A stretch of DNA of 64,000 bases from Saccharum officinarum (lineage: Eukaryota; Streptophyta; Magnoliopsida; Poales; Poaceae): NCBI GenBank assembly GCA_020631735.1, contig CM036209.1, positions 4,687,451 through 4,751,450 of the forward strand. Direction: 5' to 3'. The position numbers and the translations under genes are program-made. The first letter of the stretch is position 1. The number at the start of each line of letters is the position of its first letter. Below are positions 23,454 through 34,350 of this stretch, one piece after another. The notes under the pieces were generated by a model. It saw only the letters and a program-made list of their open reading frames with translations, searched no databases and was not told the origin of the DNA.

Positions 23454-23714
23454 TCCTCGTTTAGTTCACAGAATAGGGGAGGAAAACACTGTATCAGAAT
23501 TCCTGTAGCATTTCGTTTGTATTTGGTAAAAATTATCCAATTTTTGACTAACTAGGCTTAAAATGTTCGTCTCGCAAAGTACAACAAAACTGTGCAATTA
23601 GTTTTTGATTTCATCAACATTTAGTACTCCATGTATTTACCGACATTTTGATGTGACGGGAAATCTTTTTTTTGCATAGTGGAATTTGGGGAAGAATTGG
23701 GGGAAAACAAGGCC
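23454..23714. mobile_element. Tourist-like MITE variant
   Basis: It begins CCTCGTTTAGTTC and ends GGAAAACAAGGCC. It contains the core AGGCTTAAAATGTTCGTCTCG. It is closely related, in opposite orientation, to the copy at 39301-39562 and also to 49664-49924. No clean target duplication is visible. Confidence 0.6.
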
Positions 23715-23864
23715 TCCATTGGTTTTCACCGTCGACAGGCAGCAGCCTTTTGTTTCCACCATCGTGTCTTTCTCGGCCCACCTTGCGGGCAAGCACCAGA
23801 GCAAAGGCTCCACCATAGGCCTTGTGAAAAATGACTAGATGGTGGGTAATGGAGTTCTCCTGTA

Positions 23865-24011
23865 CAGTGGCGGACGTAGGTGTAACCTGTGGGGCCACTC
23901 GGCCCCACAGGTTTTGACGAATCTAGTGCAATTTTACTGTAGCATATATGGTTTGGTCCCACAGCTTCTGCTGGCTGGCCCCACAGGTTTTGATTCCTAG
24001 ATCCGCCACTG
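23865..24011. mobile_element. hAT-like MITE with perfect 8-bp target duplication
   Basis: It begins CAGTGGCGGACGTAGG and ends CCTAGATCCGCCACTG, which are inverted copies. The direct repeat CTCCTGTA lies at 23857-23864 and 24012-24019. The 147-bp interior carries three GGGGCCAC/GGCCCCAC words and no coding sequence. The termini match the larger element at 18955-19685, so both likely used the same hAT transposase. Confidence 0.85.
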
Positions 24012-24104
24012 CTCCTGTATGCCCCATGGCAGTACCACCAGAGCTTAGGCTGCCAGGGTGGACACATGGCAGCGATCGGAGTGACATGGGAAAATTCAAA
24101 CATA

Positions 24105-24232
24105 GGCCCTGTTCATCTGGCTTATAATCCGTCTTATTCAGCTTGTTTTTTCAGTCGGAACAGTATTTTTCTCTCACAAAAAATCAGCCAACAGTGTTTT
24201 TCAGCCGGCTTATAATTCCAGCCGAACGGCCC
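24105..24232. mobile_element. hAT-like MITE (GGCCCTGTTC family)
   Basis: Starts GGCCCTGTTC and ends GCCGAACGGCCC, with internal AAATCAGCCAACAGTGTTTTTCAGCC words. Related copies lie at 29199-29329, 52688-52795 (opposite orientation), about 25904-25995 and, more distantly, 18655-18800. The TSD is unclear, so the superfamily is tentative. Confidence 0.6.
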
Positions 24233-24737
24233 CATAGGCAGCACTTTCTCCGGTGCCGGGGCTAGGAACCACTAGACTTTTCGGTGGTGTCTAGAACCTT
24301 CCTGGAATGCAACGGAGGACCCCTTGGACCAAGATGAGGTCAGCCTTAGCCTTCGGGTCCCCCAGATGGGCCTCATGGTCCTACAAGCCTGATGATGACT
24401 CGACAAGGGCCCATTTGGTGAGGCGGTTGTGATATAGAATGGCCCTTCAGCCCTCGTGATCTTGTGTGTTGTGCAACTGGGAATATTCTGGTACATTTTG
24501 TAGTAGGTAGTATTTGTGTACAAGAAAATACACGTAACCATATCCTACAAAAGTGGGAGCTCGAATACCAATGAGAGGGACACACTTTTTGGCTCGACAA
24601 GTAAGAATCACTGTGCCTCGGTAATCGTGTTGGACTGGCCGAAATCTCAACATTCGGACCCTTAGCCTTCGGGCGTCCGACCCCTTCATAGCAACCTGTT
24701 CAGGCCCAACAGATAGTATGTCTATGGCCATATATAA
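24233..24737. other. Intergenic DNA, no gene seen
   Basis: No supported gene or repeat boundary. Several overlapping ORFs in different frames suggest an old transposon fragment, but no domain is recognisable. Confidence 0.35.
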
Positions 24738-24754
24738 TCAAGGTTAGAGAAAAA

Positions 24755-24950
24755 TTCACCGTCGGTCCCTCAACTTGGCTCAAGGTGTCATCTAGGTCCC
24801 TGAACTTTCAAAATGATATCTGTAGGTCCTTAAACTTGGTAAAGAGTGTCATCCAGGTCCCTAAAGTTGGCAGAGGGTGTCATCCAGCTCCCTAAACTTT
24901 CAAGGTAATCACCGCAGGTCCCTAAACTCGGTCGGCGGTGTCATCCCGGT
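24755..24950. repeat. Left arm of the fold-back element (degenerate tandem units)
   Basis: Repeats of GTCCCTAAACTTTCAAGG... and GTGTCATCCAGGTCC, the inverted and more diverged counterpart of the 61-bp units in the right arm. Confidence 0.7.
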
Positions 24951-25053
24951 CCAAATGTGGTCTAACCCACTCTATAAGCTGGCGTGACACGTTGATTATA
25001 CGTTAGACGTTGATCCAACATGTGTCAATTAATCAATCATTATTTATATAATA

Positions 25054-27956
25054 CTAGAAAATATGCCTGTGCGTTGCAACGTGAGAAAGAAAACATCAAA
25101 TGTTAATGGAAAGCGACGATAGAATGTTACATATCTCTTTATGTTTTATCCCTTTCATAAAGTTCAAAATCTTTAATTTATTTTATTGATAACCATAACA
25201 TCCAATGTATTAGTTAGTTAATATTTTCGATAATGATCCACCACAGGCGTTCGTCTATGACTCCCGTCCAGACGCGGCTCCGCAGGAGCAGACCCATCTC
25301 TCTCAGGGAAAAAACAAATCTCCATTCCCTCGTATGCTTATCCTGCCAGACCGAAGTAGCGTGGCCGCTCATCCGTCTGCCCCCTTTCCCACCACGCGTT
25401 GTCGGGTTACCGCGCTATGCCCTTCCTCCATCACCGGCGTGCAGAGCGCCCTCGCTCCCTACGCCGCTCACCTACGTCCTACTCACCTGCGCCACTCACC
25501 TACGTCCTAGTCACCTATGCCGCTCGCTCCCTCTCGTCTATCCATCGCTCATCGTCGTCGGGCGTGCCGCAAACCCCGCCATGGCCGCTGGGGCGCACGT
25601 GTCGTGGCGTCTCAGGTCTTCCCCAACCAAGTCAAGGGCACCCACGAGCGTTGCCAGTGCTGGTGGTGCTCGCATGTCCCGGCTCGCCACTGGATCCCAC
25701 CCCAACGACCGGTCCCGGCCTTCTCCTTCTCTATGTTGCAAATGTATGTTTAAGTGTTTCAAATGTTTTAGAGGTATGTTGCAATTGTTACATATGGATC
25801 TTGCAAAAGTAGATCGGGATGTTGCACATATTGTATTTTTTTGCAAATGTTTTCAGTGGTATTTGCAAGCATTCTGAAAAAAAAAATGTTGAATGTTCGT
25901 TTGTCTTATAAGCCGTACTTTTTTTTTGTCAACAAATAGTGTTTTTCCTCTCATAACAAATCAACGAATAGTACTTTTAGCCATGGCTTTTCAGCCAAGC
26001 TAGTGTTGATGTGAACTAGGGTTCCCGATCTTCCGAAAGGTTCTGATAACTCTCGATTTGTTGGAGTCACGACACAATTCGATCCGGCTTCCGAACAACT
26101 CGGCTCTGAACCCCGCAATCGCAGCACCACGACCCCTCTGCTTATCGACCGGCGTTGCATGGTCGACCTCGCCAAGAAGGCTAAGTCCTTGCCTGCGAAT
26201 CGAGAACACACGCAAGAACACAAAGGAATGCAACCAAATTACAGATGAATGATTAATCTCACAAAGTTGGGGTCTCACAAACCGACGACGGCGGCGAAAC
26301 TGTTGTCAACAGAATAATCTAAGCAAAGCCCAACTCTAATGTAGGCGGCGACTACTGATTATATAGCCTAAGGGGCGTCCAAGGACCCCCTATTCGCGTC
26401 ATTGGGGAGCGCCGACACGTTACAAGGCCCAAACGACCCAAAAGACGGCGACACAACGCCCTGACAGATTCTGGATGGTGACTTGTTTTGACGATTCCTG
26501 TTGATTCCGAACAGCTTTTGACGTGGTACCACTTGGGTTGGCTTCCTTATCAAATAAGCTTTCCATCCATATACGGATCATCGAAAACGGAGTCCGAACG
26601 CATCCTGGGTGACCAGTTCAAGGGTCCTGGATTCCGAGGTGGACTCGAACTTGATTTGGGCCTCCACCTTGATGACTCGAACCGGATAAGCTTTGGGCCT
26701 CCTTCTCAATTTGGATGCCCTTGCTGATCTCCTTGTCCTCCATGTAATTCTTCAAGCATGGTCATATGCATGGAGGCCATGTCCTCATCAAGTGTTTTAT
26801 GTCGATGTTGCATATGTTTTACACACATGTTGCAAGTGTTTTATCTGAATGTTAAATATGTTTCACACATATGTTGCAACAATATTTTCAAATGTTTCAT
26901 CTATGTCAGATGTATGATGCATCCAAGTGTTTTATGTTGCAAGTGTTTCATGGGGCACGGTGGGAGATGGGCACACGACCCAGGCACCTGGGATGGGGTG
27001 TGGTAGAGCTAGGGGTGGATGAGGGCGCAACGAGCTAGGGGCCAACTCCGGGGCCCCGCCCACGCGAAGAGAGATGAGGGCGCCAGGGGAAGGAGCAGGG
27101 CGCGACGAAGGGTGGAGGTAGGGTGCGCATCCGAGGTGGGGCTAGGCGGACGGGAGCGGGCTGCGTGACTGTCCATATCCGAATGTGAGAAGCAGCAGGC
27201 TTGTCCAACTCGAAATGCATGTGTATTATTTACCATCTTGTAAGACATTTTTTTTTCATATTGTGTAATTTCACAATAGTTTTAAGTTTAAAAAGTTTTT
27301 CATGCATGCCCGTTTTCAAATTATGTAAATTAATCCAGAATCATTTGTTAGTTAAAAAGAAAAATGAATGAAAAAAGTGATCGGGTCTCCTCCTATCAAT
27401 CCGGCTGATCTTTTCTTCCTTTTTTATATTTATTAAAAACTCAATCTGGCTGATCTCAAGCGCCGGCACTTGCTACACACAAGCTAGTCCAAGCTGTCGC
27501 GTTGTGCGTCTTACTGAGTTGCATGGACCAATGGGATGCTGGGCCTAGACCAGTCTAGTCCGTTGATTGGCCGACCTAAAATCTGATTGGCCCAAGAGTA
27601 GACGACGGGCTACGGGGCAAATTATAGCCTGTTTTTTTATTAATTGTTAGTGTCATATCGCCTGCAAATCTATGAGCTCCGTAGCTAATAAACAATGACC
27701 CTGGCGACAAGTACAATAAATAAAATATAGTAAATTAGATAAGATGAGATAGAAACCATATATATGGTTGGTGTTTTTATTATTATATAATATAATATAA
27801 ATATTATATATTATATATTTATTATATGAGAGAAGAAGAGATGTTGAGAGTGAGGGATTTGCGCACATTCACGGAGTTAGTTAGTGAGGTCAGATCAAAC
27901 AAATGGATGAACGAAAAAAGAGTCTGAAATTTTGCCTCTTTATTATTAGGTATAGA
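25054..27956 (-). mobile_element. Non-autonomous Helitron inserted in the fold-back element
   Basis: Read on the minus strand it starts TCTATACCTAATAATAAAG and ends GGCATATTTTCTAG, with a GTTGCAACG hairpin-like word just before. These are the TC start and CTRR end of Helitrons. The insertion lies between A and T without a target duplication. Joining the flanks recreates the sequence seen in the uninterrupted opposite arm of the host element (the AAATATTATA region near 28590), which confirms both borders to the base. The 2.9-kb interior lacks Rep/helicase and holds a mosaic: a GC-rich segment (25240-25740), a MITE-like piece, a GC-rich fragment at 26000-26360 and TGTTGCAAGTGTTT repeats. Confidence 0.85.
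25735..26950. repeat. Two clusters of TGTTGCAAGTGTTT-like words inside the Helitron
   Basis: Words of the type TGTTGCA(A)(A/G)TGTTTTA recur at about 25735-25870 and 26795-26950, in a pattern often seen in grass transposon interiors. Between them lie a MITE-like piece (25904-25995) and a GC-rich fragment. No coding function is supported. Confidence 0.5.
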
Positions 27957-28605
27957 TTTATCATAAAATTATAAATTATATAAAATAATTTACATCAGTA
28001 AAAAATAAATTAAAGTATTAAAATAATTTACAACAACAAATATATTAGGTTTAAACTAAAATGGAAAAAATGCTAAATTAATTTAATATTTATGTACCAT
28101 TAATAGTATTAAAATAATATTAAAAGTTACCTATAGTATTAAAAATTTTCTCTATAAAAAGTTACTTCTAATTTTAGTATTATTTTAAAAGTTTTAATAG
28201 TAGTATTATAGAAATAATTTTTCTCTATTATTAGTACTATAATACTATAACACTATTATTAAAACTTTTAATACAATAATACTATTATTAAAAGTTCTAA
28301 TATTATACTGGTATTAGAACTTTTAGTAATAATATTATTAATAGTAGTGTGATATTATACTATAATACTATATTACTATACTACTTTTAATAGTAGTATT
28401 ATAGTATTATAACTTTTAATATTATTTTAATATTATTTTAATACTATTAATGATACATAAATATTAAATTAATTTTAGTAATTTTTCATTTTAGTTTAAA
28501 CCTAATATTTTTGTTGTCGTAAATTATTTTAATACTTTAGTTTATTTTTTGATGATGTAAATTATTTTATATAATTTATAATTTCATGATAAATATTATA
28601 TAAAT
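27957..28605. repeat. AT-rich palindrome, centre of the fold-back element
   Basis: The sequence from 27957 inward (TTTATCAT..., with TAGGTTTAAACTAAAATG near 28047) is repeated in inverted order up to 28605 (CATTTTAGTTTAAACCTA near 28488). The arms are about 190 bp or more and nearly identical. The middle (28140-28400) holds further nested hairpins, with a central one around AAAGTTCTAATA / TATTAGAACTTT at about 28290-28327. Confidence 0.85.
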
Positions 28606-28718
28606 AATGATTGATTAATTGAACAGGTTGGATCCACGTCTAATGTACAGTAAGCATGCCACGCTAACCTATAGAGTGTGTTAGACCACATTTGGACCAG
28701 GATGACACTGTCGACCAA

Positions 28719-28963
28719 GTTTAGGGACCTGCGGTGATCACCTTGAAAGTTTAGGGACCTGGATGACACTCTATGCCAAGTTTAAGGACCTGCGGTGATC
28801 ACCTTGAAAGTTTAGGGACCTGGATGACACCCTATGCCAAGTTTAGGGACCTGTGGTGATCACCTTGAAAGTTTAAAGACCTGGATGACACCCTTTGCTA
28901 AATTTAGGGACTCACAGATATCACTTAGAAAGTTAAAGGGTCTGGATAACACCTTGCGCCAGG
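28719..28963. repeat. Four tandem 61-bp units in the right arm of the fold-back element
   Basis: Units start at 28719, 28780, 28841 and about 28902. Each contains TTTAGGGACCTG, GTGATCACCTTGAAAG and GGATGACAC, and the spacing is exactly 61 bp between the first three. Inside each unit TTTAGGGACCTG occurs twice, so the array is built from two half-units. Confidence 0.85.
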
Positions 28964-29198
28964 ACGAGGGACCGGCGGTGAATTTTTCTCCCAAGTTTAT
29001 TACAACCAGAGGTACGTAGGAAGTTGTCATGCATTCAGCTAAAATCACTAAATCAGCACGGTACTTCAGACGTACTACTAACTATATCGTAGAACAAGAC
29101 ATCTATATAGAGACTACACATGCATGTAGCAGGTAATCACGTCTGTTCATCGACGTGCATGCTGCCTCACGACTAAGCGAGTGCGCAACGGTGTTCTC

Positions 29199-29329
29199 GG
29201 CCCTGTTTATCCGGCTTATAATCCGTACTTTTCAGCTTGTTTTTTTTAGCTGGAACAATATTTTTCTCTCACAGCAAATTAGTCAACAATGTTTTTCAGC
29301 CGGATTATCAGCACAGCCGAACGGAGCCC
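29199..29329. mobile_element. hAT-like MITE (GGCCCTGTT family) next to the P450 3' end
   Basis: Starts GGCCCTGTTTATCCGG and ends CAGCCGAACGGAGCCC, with the TTTTTCTCTCACA and GTTTTTCAGCCGG words of the copy at 24105. It lies about 35 bp beyond the P450 stop codon, inside what would be its 3' UTR. Confidence 0.6.
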
Positions 29330-29364
29330 TCGTCTCGGTAACAAGCCCAGTCTTCTCTGACATG

Positions 29365-30004
29365 TCAACCGCCGGCGCCTCCCCCCACCACACACACACA
29401 AGAATCACAACCACAACCGACGACCGGCTTCCATTCGAAGTGCATGACCATATTCTCCATGAACGACAGCAATACCTTCACCGACACGGCTGCACCGGGG
29501 CACACCCTCCGCCCAGCACCGAACGGTATCATCTTCATCGTCTCTGGCTCCGACGGACCACCGCTGCCGACACCGGGGATCCCACGGATGGAGGACCCTT
29601 CTCCACCTTCAAGGAACCGCTCCGGGCTGAACAAGTCTGGGTCAGCCCACAACTTGGCGTCACGGCCAATCTCGGCCACGCCATAGTTCACTATGGAACC
29701 CTTTGGTATCACGTATGACGATCCGTGCAGTGAGACGTCCCTGTCCGTCGTGTGTGCCAACAGGTAGTGCGCTGGAGGGTGACGACGCAGGGCTTCCAGC
29801 ACCACGGCCTCAGCGAATGACCTCCTCTCACATGTCGTCGATCTTCGGCTGCCGACGGCGGCGCTGCTCCTAGTCCTAGCAGCAATGTCGTTCCACAGCT
29901 TCTGTTGAATATCCTGGTGGAGCACAAGCCATGCCATGATCCATTCAAGCGTGGTGCTTGTCGTCTTGGCCGCGGCGTTCATGAACTCCCAGCACAGAGT
30001 CACA
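29365..30004 (-). pseudogene. Cytochrome P450 (CYP89-like), C-terminal half
   Basis: Heme-thiolate monooxygenase; CYP89 enzymes are ER-anchored plant P450s. On the minus strand this part begins at the I-helix (EFMNAAAKTTST, with the A-x-x-T-T oxygen-binding pattern). It continues through the K-helix E-x-x-R (EALRRHPPAHY), the PERF region (FSPERFLEGG) and the heme loop FGAGRRVCPG with its cysteine ligand. It stops at 29365-29367. The first half of the gene lies at 35814-36685, the two halves separated by a copia retrotransposon. The catalytic motifs of this half are intact. Assignment to CYP89 rests on the K-helix wording and the EFMN-type I-helix, and a close family is possible. Confidence 0.85.
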
Positions 30005-30537
30005 TGTAAGCATCTTTCGTATCGTCTAGCAGTGTATCTAGTGTGAACTACTCTTTGCATTTGAGATAAAACCAGTAGAATCATAGAACACTTACTGGAG
30101 AAAGGGAGAGAGAGGAATAGAGAGAGAGACAGAGAGGATGGGAACGGGGAGGCGTTACCGACCGTCGGCCTGAGAGGAGGAGTCAGTCATGGAGTCGGTG
30201 TCGGTGGCCGCAGTGAAGTCCGGCCGAGGTGAAGTAGTGGGACGCAGTGGAATGGCGGCGGCAGTGGCGTCCCCGGCAGTGGCGTGAACGCCGGCGAAGG
30301 ACGAGTAGTGGCGGTGAGCTTCCCGTCGCTTACAGGCGTCCCTCTCGATCGGACTAGGGAGGTCCGATGGGGTGTGGCGGTAGTCAACCTCTACCTTGAG
30401 CCCTAGCCCCCACCTTCTATATATAGCCTGCGCGACGGGGGCCCACTAGCCGTGTGTGGCTGAGCACCCTCGATCAGGGCGTGGTCAAGGGGTCCGAGTT
30501 GGCCGTTGGGCCAATTCGGTTGAGATTCATTCTAACA
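30005..30537 (-). repeat. 3' LTR of the minus-strand copia element
   Basis: Same sequence as 35282-35813 with scattered differences, mainly short A or GA length changes and a few substitutions. It contains CTATATATAG at about 30416-30425, the LTR TATA box on the minus strand. Confidence 0.9.
30416..30425 (-). promoter_or_regulatory. TATA box of the copia LTR (3' copy)
   Basis: CTATATATAG in the LTR, in the position expected for a U3 promoter. The 3' LTR copy reads out leftward into the P450 C-terminal half, so it could give an antisense-free sense transcript of that half. Confidence 0.55.
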
Positions 30538-30554
30538 TTCTCCCCCTTGATCTT
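30538..30554 (-). other. Polypurine tract of the copia element
   Basis: On the minus strand AAGATCAAGGGGGAGAA directly precedes the 3' LTR. This fixes the element's orientation. Confidence 0.85.
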
Positions 30555-30769
30555 AACTTATCGTTTAAATTTTTGACTTAAACTTTACATGTTTCTTTCA
30601 CCATTCCATCACAGATTAGTGTATAGAACATGTTTCATCGTCACGGTCAATCGCCGATAGATTTAACAGCTACAATACACATATCTGTTCTGAAATAGAT
30701 TTTTTTAACTTTTGGGCCCTTTATTGTCCGGAAATCATAGGCTATACCATAAACCCATGTTGACTGTGT

Positions 30770-31020
30770 GTTCTCTGAACACACTGGGTGATAAACCTTT
30801 GGTAAGCGGATCCACAAGCACTTTCTTGTTACTTATATGTTCAATACCTTTTAGTATGATTCCAAACTTTCTCCTTTACAGCGTATAACTTTAATGTCAA
30901 TGTGTTTGGCAGCACACTTGACTCGTTGTCTTAGGAGCAAACTACTTAAATGGTTATTGCTGTTGGCAACTATTATCAATTCCGGGTATAAGTTTCTTAA
31001 CCATTTTGCCTGCCCCACAG
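30770..31020 (-). pseudogene. Copia RNase H remnant
   Basis: On the minus strand, with frame changes, the region reads as the end of a copia Pol: a CAAKHIDIK box, an EHI-like segment and a (V)DPLTKGL/PSVFREHT-like terminus. Several stops and shifts interrupt it. Confidence 0.65.
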
Positions 31021-31485
31021 CCTTATATCATGCCATATTGTAACTTTACATCACTGATGATACTAGAACTGTTTCTTTAGAGTTTTTCCACAATAAAACT
31101 CCAACTGCGAGTGTTAGCTACTATGTGGGTTTCACTAAACATCTCGCCAAAATTTAACATTTGTACCCACAACTACTTGAGAGTACTTGTACTTTCTTTT
31201 TTTAGCATGAGGCCGACATTATTAACTCCATTCCAGTGATCTATATATGGACTGGACTTTTGCTAAAATAACCCGGATACGTGAACTGTGTTAGGGTAAG
31301 GTCTTATCTTTATACTCATTAAACTTCTAACAGCTGAAGCATATAGGACGTCCATCTATAACAATCTTACATTGCTTTTGGAACACTAAAGTTCTCAAAA
31401 CTATTACCCTTGATCATGGGAACAGGCGTAGATTTATCCGTATATGTATATTATTTCTTTAGAAACTTTTCTTAGCATGCCTATG

Positions 31486-31757
31486 CTATAGTCTTAATAC
31501 CCCTTTTCTTCTATCTCGATGAATTTTAATTCTTATAACGAGAGACATTTCACCGAGAACATTCTTATTAAACCTTGAGGACAAGAGCTTCTTCTTCTCA
31601 TGCAGTAGATTGACATCACTACTAACAAGTAAGATGTCATCCATATATACAGGATTAGGAAATGAATTTCCCATTCTATAACTTTGTACAAACGCAATTG
31701 TCCTCTCATTCTCTTTAACTCAAAATTTCTAATTGACTCTTCAACTTTAAATGCCAC
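31486..31757 (-). pseudogene. Copia reverse transcriptase remnant
   Basis: The minus-strand reading contains YMDDILLVSSD, the RT active-site box (usually YVDD), followed by HEKKKLLSS and IHRDRRKGVL, a conserved copia segment. Upstream and downstream frames are broken. It cannot encode a working enzyme. Confidence 0.8.
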
Positions 31758-33010
31758 TGTCTAGAGATTTGCTCTAGTCCATAAGAGATTTTTATATGTG
31801 GCATCCCTTACGTTCTTTTATTTTCATGACAAAACCTCTGGGTTGTGTCATGTAATCATTTTCATACAAATCCCATTGGAAAATGTTATCTTTACTTTCA
31901 TCTGATGTAACTCAGATCATGATTTGCCACTAGCATTCATTGTAATATATTCATTCACTTCGCGTAAAATCTTTCATTTCAAGTCACGCTTTACATCTTT
32001 GCATATTCCCTTTAGAGTCACATTTAATTTGTATACCCATTACAACCTACTGTTTTGGCTCCTTAGGAATTTATTCTAGATCCCAAAATATTATTGGTAT
32101 TATCGTTTTTTATTTCATCGTTCTTTACTTCTTGCCACTTAGACGAGTGAACGTCTCTCATGGCTTCTTCAAATTAGGTGGGATTACCCTCCATTTGAAT
32201 TTCACTAATATAGACTTTATAGTCATCAGAAATATCTGATTTTCTTATTCTTTAAGACTTTCTGGGGCCTCAGCTACTAGTATTTTTTTACCTTTATTGC
32301 CAAAAGACAATTGATTCTATAAGGTCCTATGTAACAAGATCCTTGTTTACATTATTCATCCTCCTTGCGGAGTTAGGTCTCTTTGTACCATGCTCTCCTA
32401 GATTGTTCCATCTTCAAACTTTCTCATTTTGGGTTTAATCTGCTAAAACTCATATGGCGCGTTTAGCACCGCCTTAATAATTCTGAACGCGTCCAGTATG
32501 AATACTGGTCGACTATGCTATGTTTCTATTGGAACTTTAAAAGGTCCAGGAATTTAGCTATTTCTTTACTTTAGGGGTATCGTTATTATGATCGTCTTAT
32601 TTCCCTGACGATCACATTTATCTTTTATAGATCACTCTTGCCTTCCATGCATAGTGTGCATCGCATTATCTGAAGTATGAGGAAATATATTTCTTAATTG
32701 TCTTTCTTAATTAATCTTACATTTCTCCCCCTCGAAATGTGGTATGAACTTTTCTACCATAATTTCGAAAACTATTCAGAACTCTTGTGAATGAGAAAAC
32801 TTTGATTACTTCATCCACATGATTACATCATGCAAATGAAATTATTTCTTAATTCGTATGGGAGTACTTTGTCCTCATTTCACTTCAAGAACTCAACAGA
32901 TTCTTTTATCATTAATACTTTCGCAAGTCACACTTGCATATCATTCTTATCTTGAGGTTCGTCTGTAACTTCCTTTTCTTCTTAAACTCATACTAGGATA
33001 GCATAAGAGT
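31758..33010. other. Decayed interior of the copia element
   Basis: No open frame longer than about 60 codons. It is expected to derive from integrase and upstream pol, but I could not recognise specific motifs. Confidence 0.5.
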
Positions 33011-33017
33011 TACCCTA

Positions 33018-33230
33018 AACTTTTCTCCCTGTGCGGGATACACTAAAAGCACATGAGTCATCACAACTTTCTCCCGCCATGCAGGACAAGTATTATGCCA
33101 AACTTTTCCTGCCATGCAGGATTGATTAACATAAGTACTATGCCAACTTTACCCCGTCATGCGGGTATTTCCTCGGACTTTTCCTGCCATGCGGGTACTA
33201 TCACAAACTTTTTCCCGCCATGCGAGATAA
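33018..33230 (-). repeat. Hairpin array A: six CCYGCCATGCRGG units inside the copia element
   Basis: Six units, with cores at about 33027, 33073, 33108, 33153, 33183 and 33214. Each is preceded by an ACTTT(T)-type word. Most cores are CC(C/T)G(C/T)-CAT-GC(A/G)GG or a one-base variant and fold into a 5-bp stem with a CAT loop. The pair CCTGC/GCAGG (33108) and the near-complement CCCGT/GCGGG (33153) show changes on both sides of the stem. Spacing varies from 30 to 46 bp. The function is unknown. Confidence 0.75.
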
Positions 33231-33721
33231 TTCCCTTGAAGGGACATAAATGTCAAGATTGGCTCATATTTAATCATCAAATTTAGGAATAAATCCGAAT
33301 ACTTCTTAACACACATTCTTAATCCGACATTAGTCAAATTAAACATGCATGTCACTTATAACATTTCATATCATAATGATTAAGTCTAAAAAACTATATT
33401 ACTTACTACGACTCTTATCATGATGATAAAACTAAAAACAAATTCTTCTTTATAAAAGGTACATACAAGGCATCTCTTAAACTAAACTCTTATTGTTCTA
33501 TTTTTTCTGGGATCAATATCATAGAATTCTTTTCTTTTGAAGCCATTCTTTAAAGAGCACAGTCTCTCATGCAATGTTCTTTCTTTATCATCTTCTGAGT
33601 CACAAGTACCCAGCTCATTTCGTTTTCACCCTTCAAGAATAAAGGCATGAAGTTCTTTATCTGAAAAACATTAATAAATAGTCATCAATAATGCTCATTA
33701 AACTTTTAAAACTTTATGTTC

Positions 33722-34350
33722 TATTCTATATCACCGTTCGGTAGAAATAGAATAAAACAACATTCTTCTACATTAATTCCACATCACCGTTGGGCAGAAA
33801 TGGAATTAACATATGAAAACTCAATTATCTTATGACTACTCTTCAAAACTAAATTCTCCCGTTCGTTCGAATTTAGTTAGAAGATCATCATCATCATTAC
33901 AGCGGAAACATTAAAATACATTACATTTTGCTCGTTCTAGAGCATCTCTGGTTTCTTATCCATTCTCTAAAAATTGGTCACTTTGATGTAAAATTTATCA
34001 GAGATTCAAACTTTAAACATAAAACTCATAGAATTATAATATTGTTATCATCAACGTTTGTTAGAAAATAACAATATCATAATTTTCTTTAAACTATAAA
34101 CCGACTATTCCTCCAATTAAAATTTTCCCGTTGGTTCCAATTTTAACTGGAGGATAAACTTTTCATCATTTACTGAATAACCATAACTGCTCTTCAAATT
34201 AAATCCTCCCGTTGGTTCGGATTTAATGAGAAGACAATAAATCTTTTCTTTGCAGCGAAAACTTTAAAATAATGCTTACTCAGAAGCATCACTTTGTACT
34301 TATCTACTCTCTAAACAAAATATCCCGTTGGATCAAATTGAATAGAGATG
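33722..34350 (-). repeat. Hairpin array B: seven hairpins with conserved loops and unrelated stems
   Basis: Hairpins at 33722-33754, 33773-33809, 33847-33878, 34032-34084, 34109-34154, 34190-34234 and, weaker, 34311-34347. Stems of 8-17 bp are perfect or nearly so, but their sequences differ from one another. The loops fall into two classes, ATCACCGTTSGGYAGAA-like and TCCCGTTSGTTC-like, both carrying CCGTT or a one-base variant. At 34109-34154 and 34032-34084 the single mismatches become G-U pairs on the element's sense strand. No known element explains it for me. Confidence 0.75.

Larger units (their letters stand above)
24747..28990. mobile_element. Mutator-like fold-back element, interrupted by a Helitron
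   Basis: The left end GAGAAAAATTCACCGTCGG and the right end CCGGCGGTGAATTTTTCTC are inverted copies. The arms continue inward for several hundred bases as AGGTCCCTAAACTT-type repeats. Nine-base flanks TCAAGGTTA (24738-24746) and CCAAGTTTA (28991-28999) match at seven positions, as expected for a Mutator-type target duplication. Without the inserted Helitron (25054-27956) the element is about 1.34 kb and almost entirely self-complementary. There is no transposase, so it would move only in trans. Confidence 0.7.

Noticed and set aside
25233..25877. 214-codon ORF in the Helitron
   Set aside because: Low complexity, overlaps ORFs in other frames and contains TGTTGCAAATG repeats. No domain recognised.
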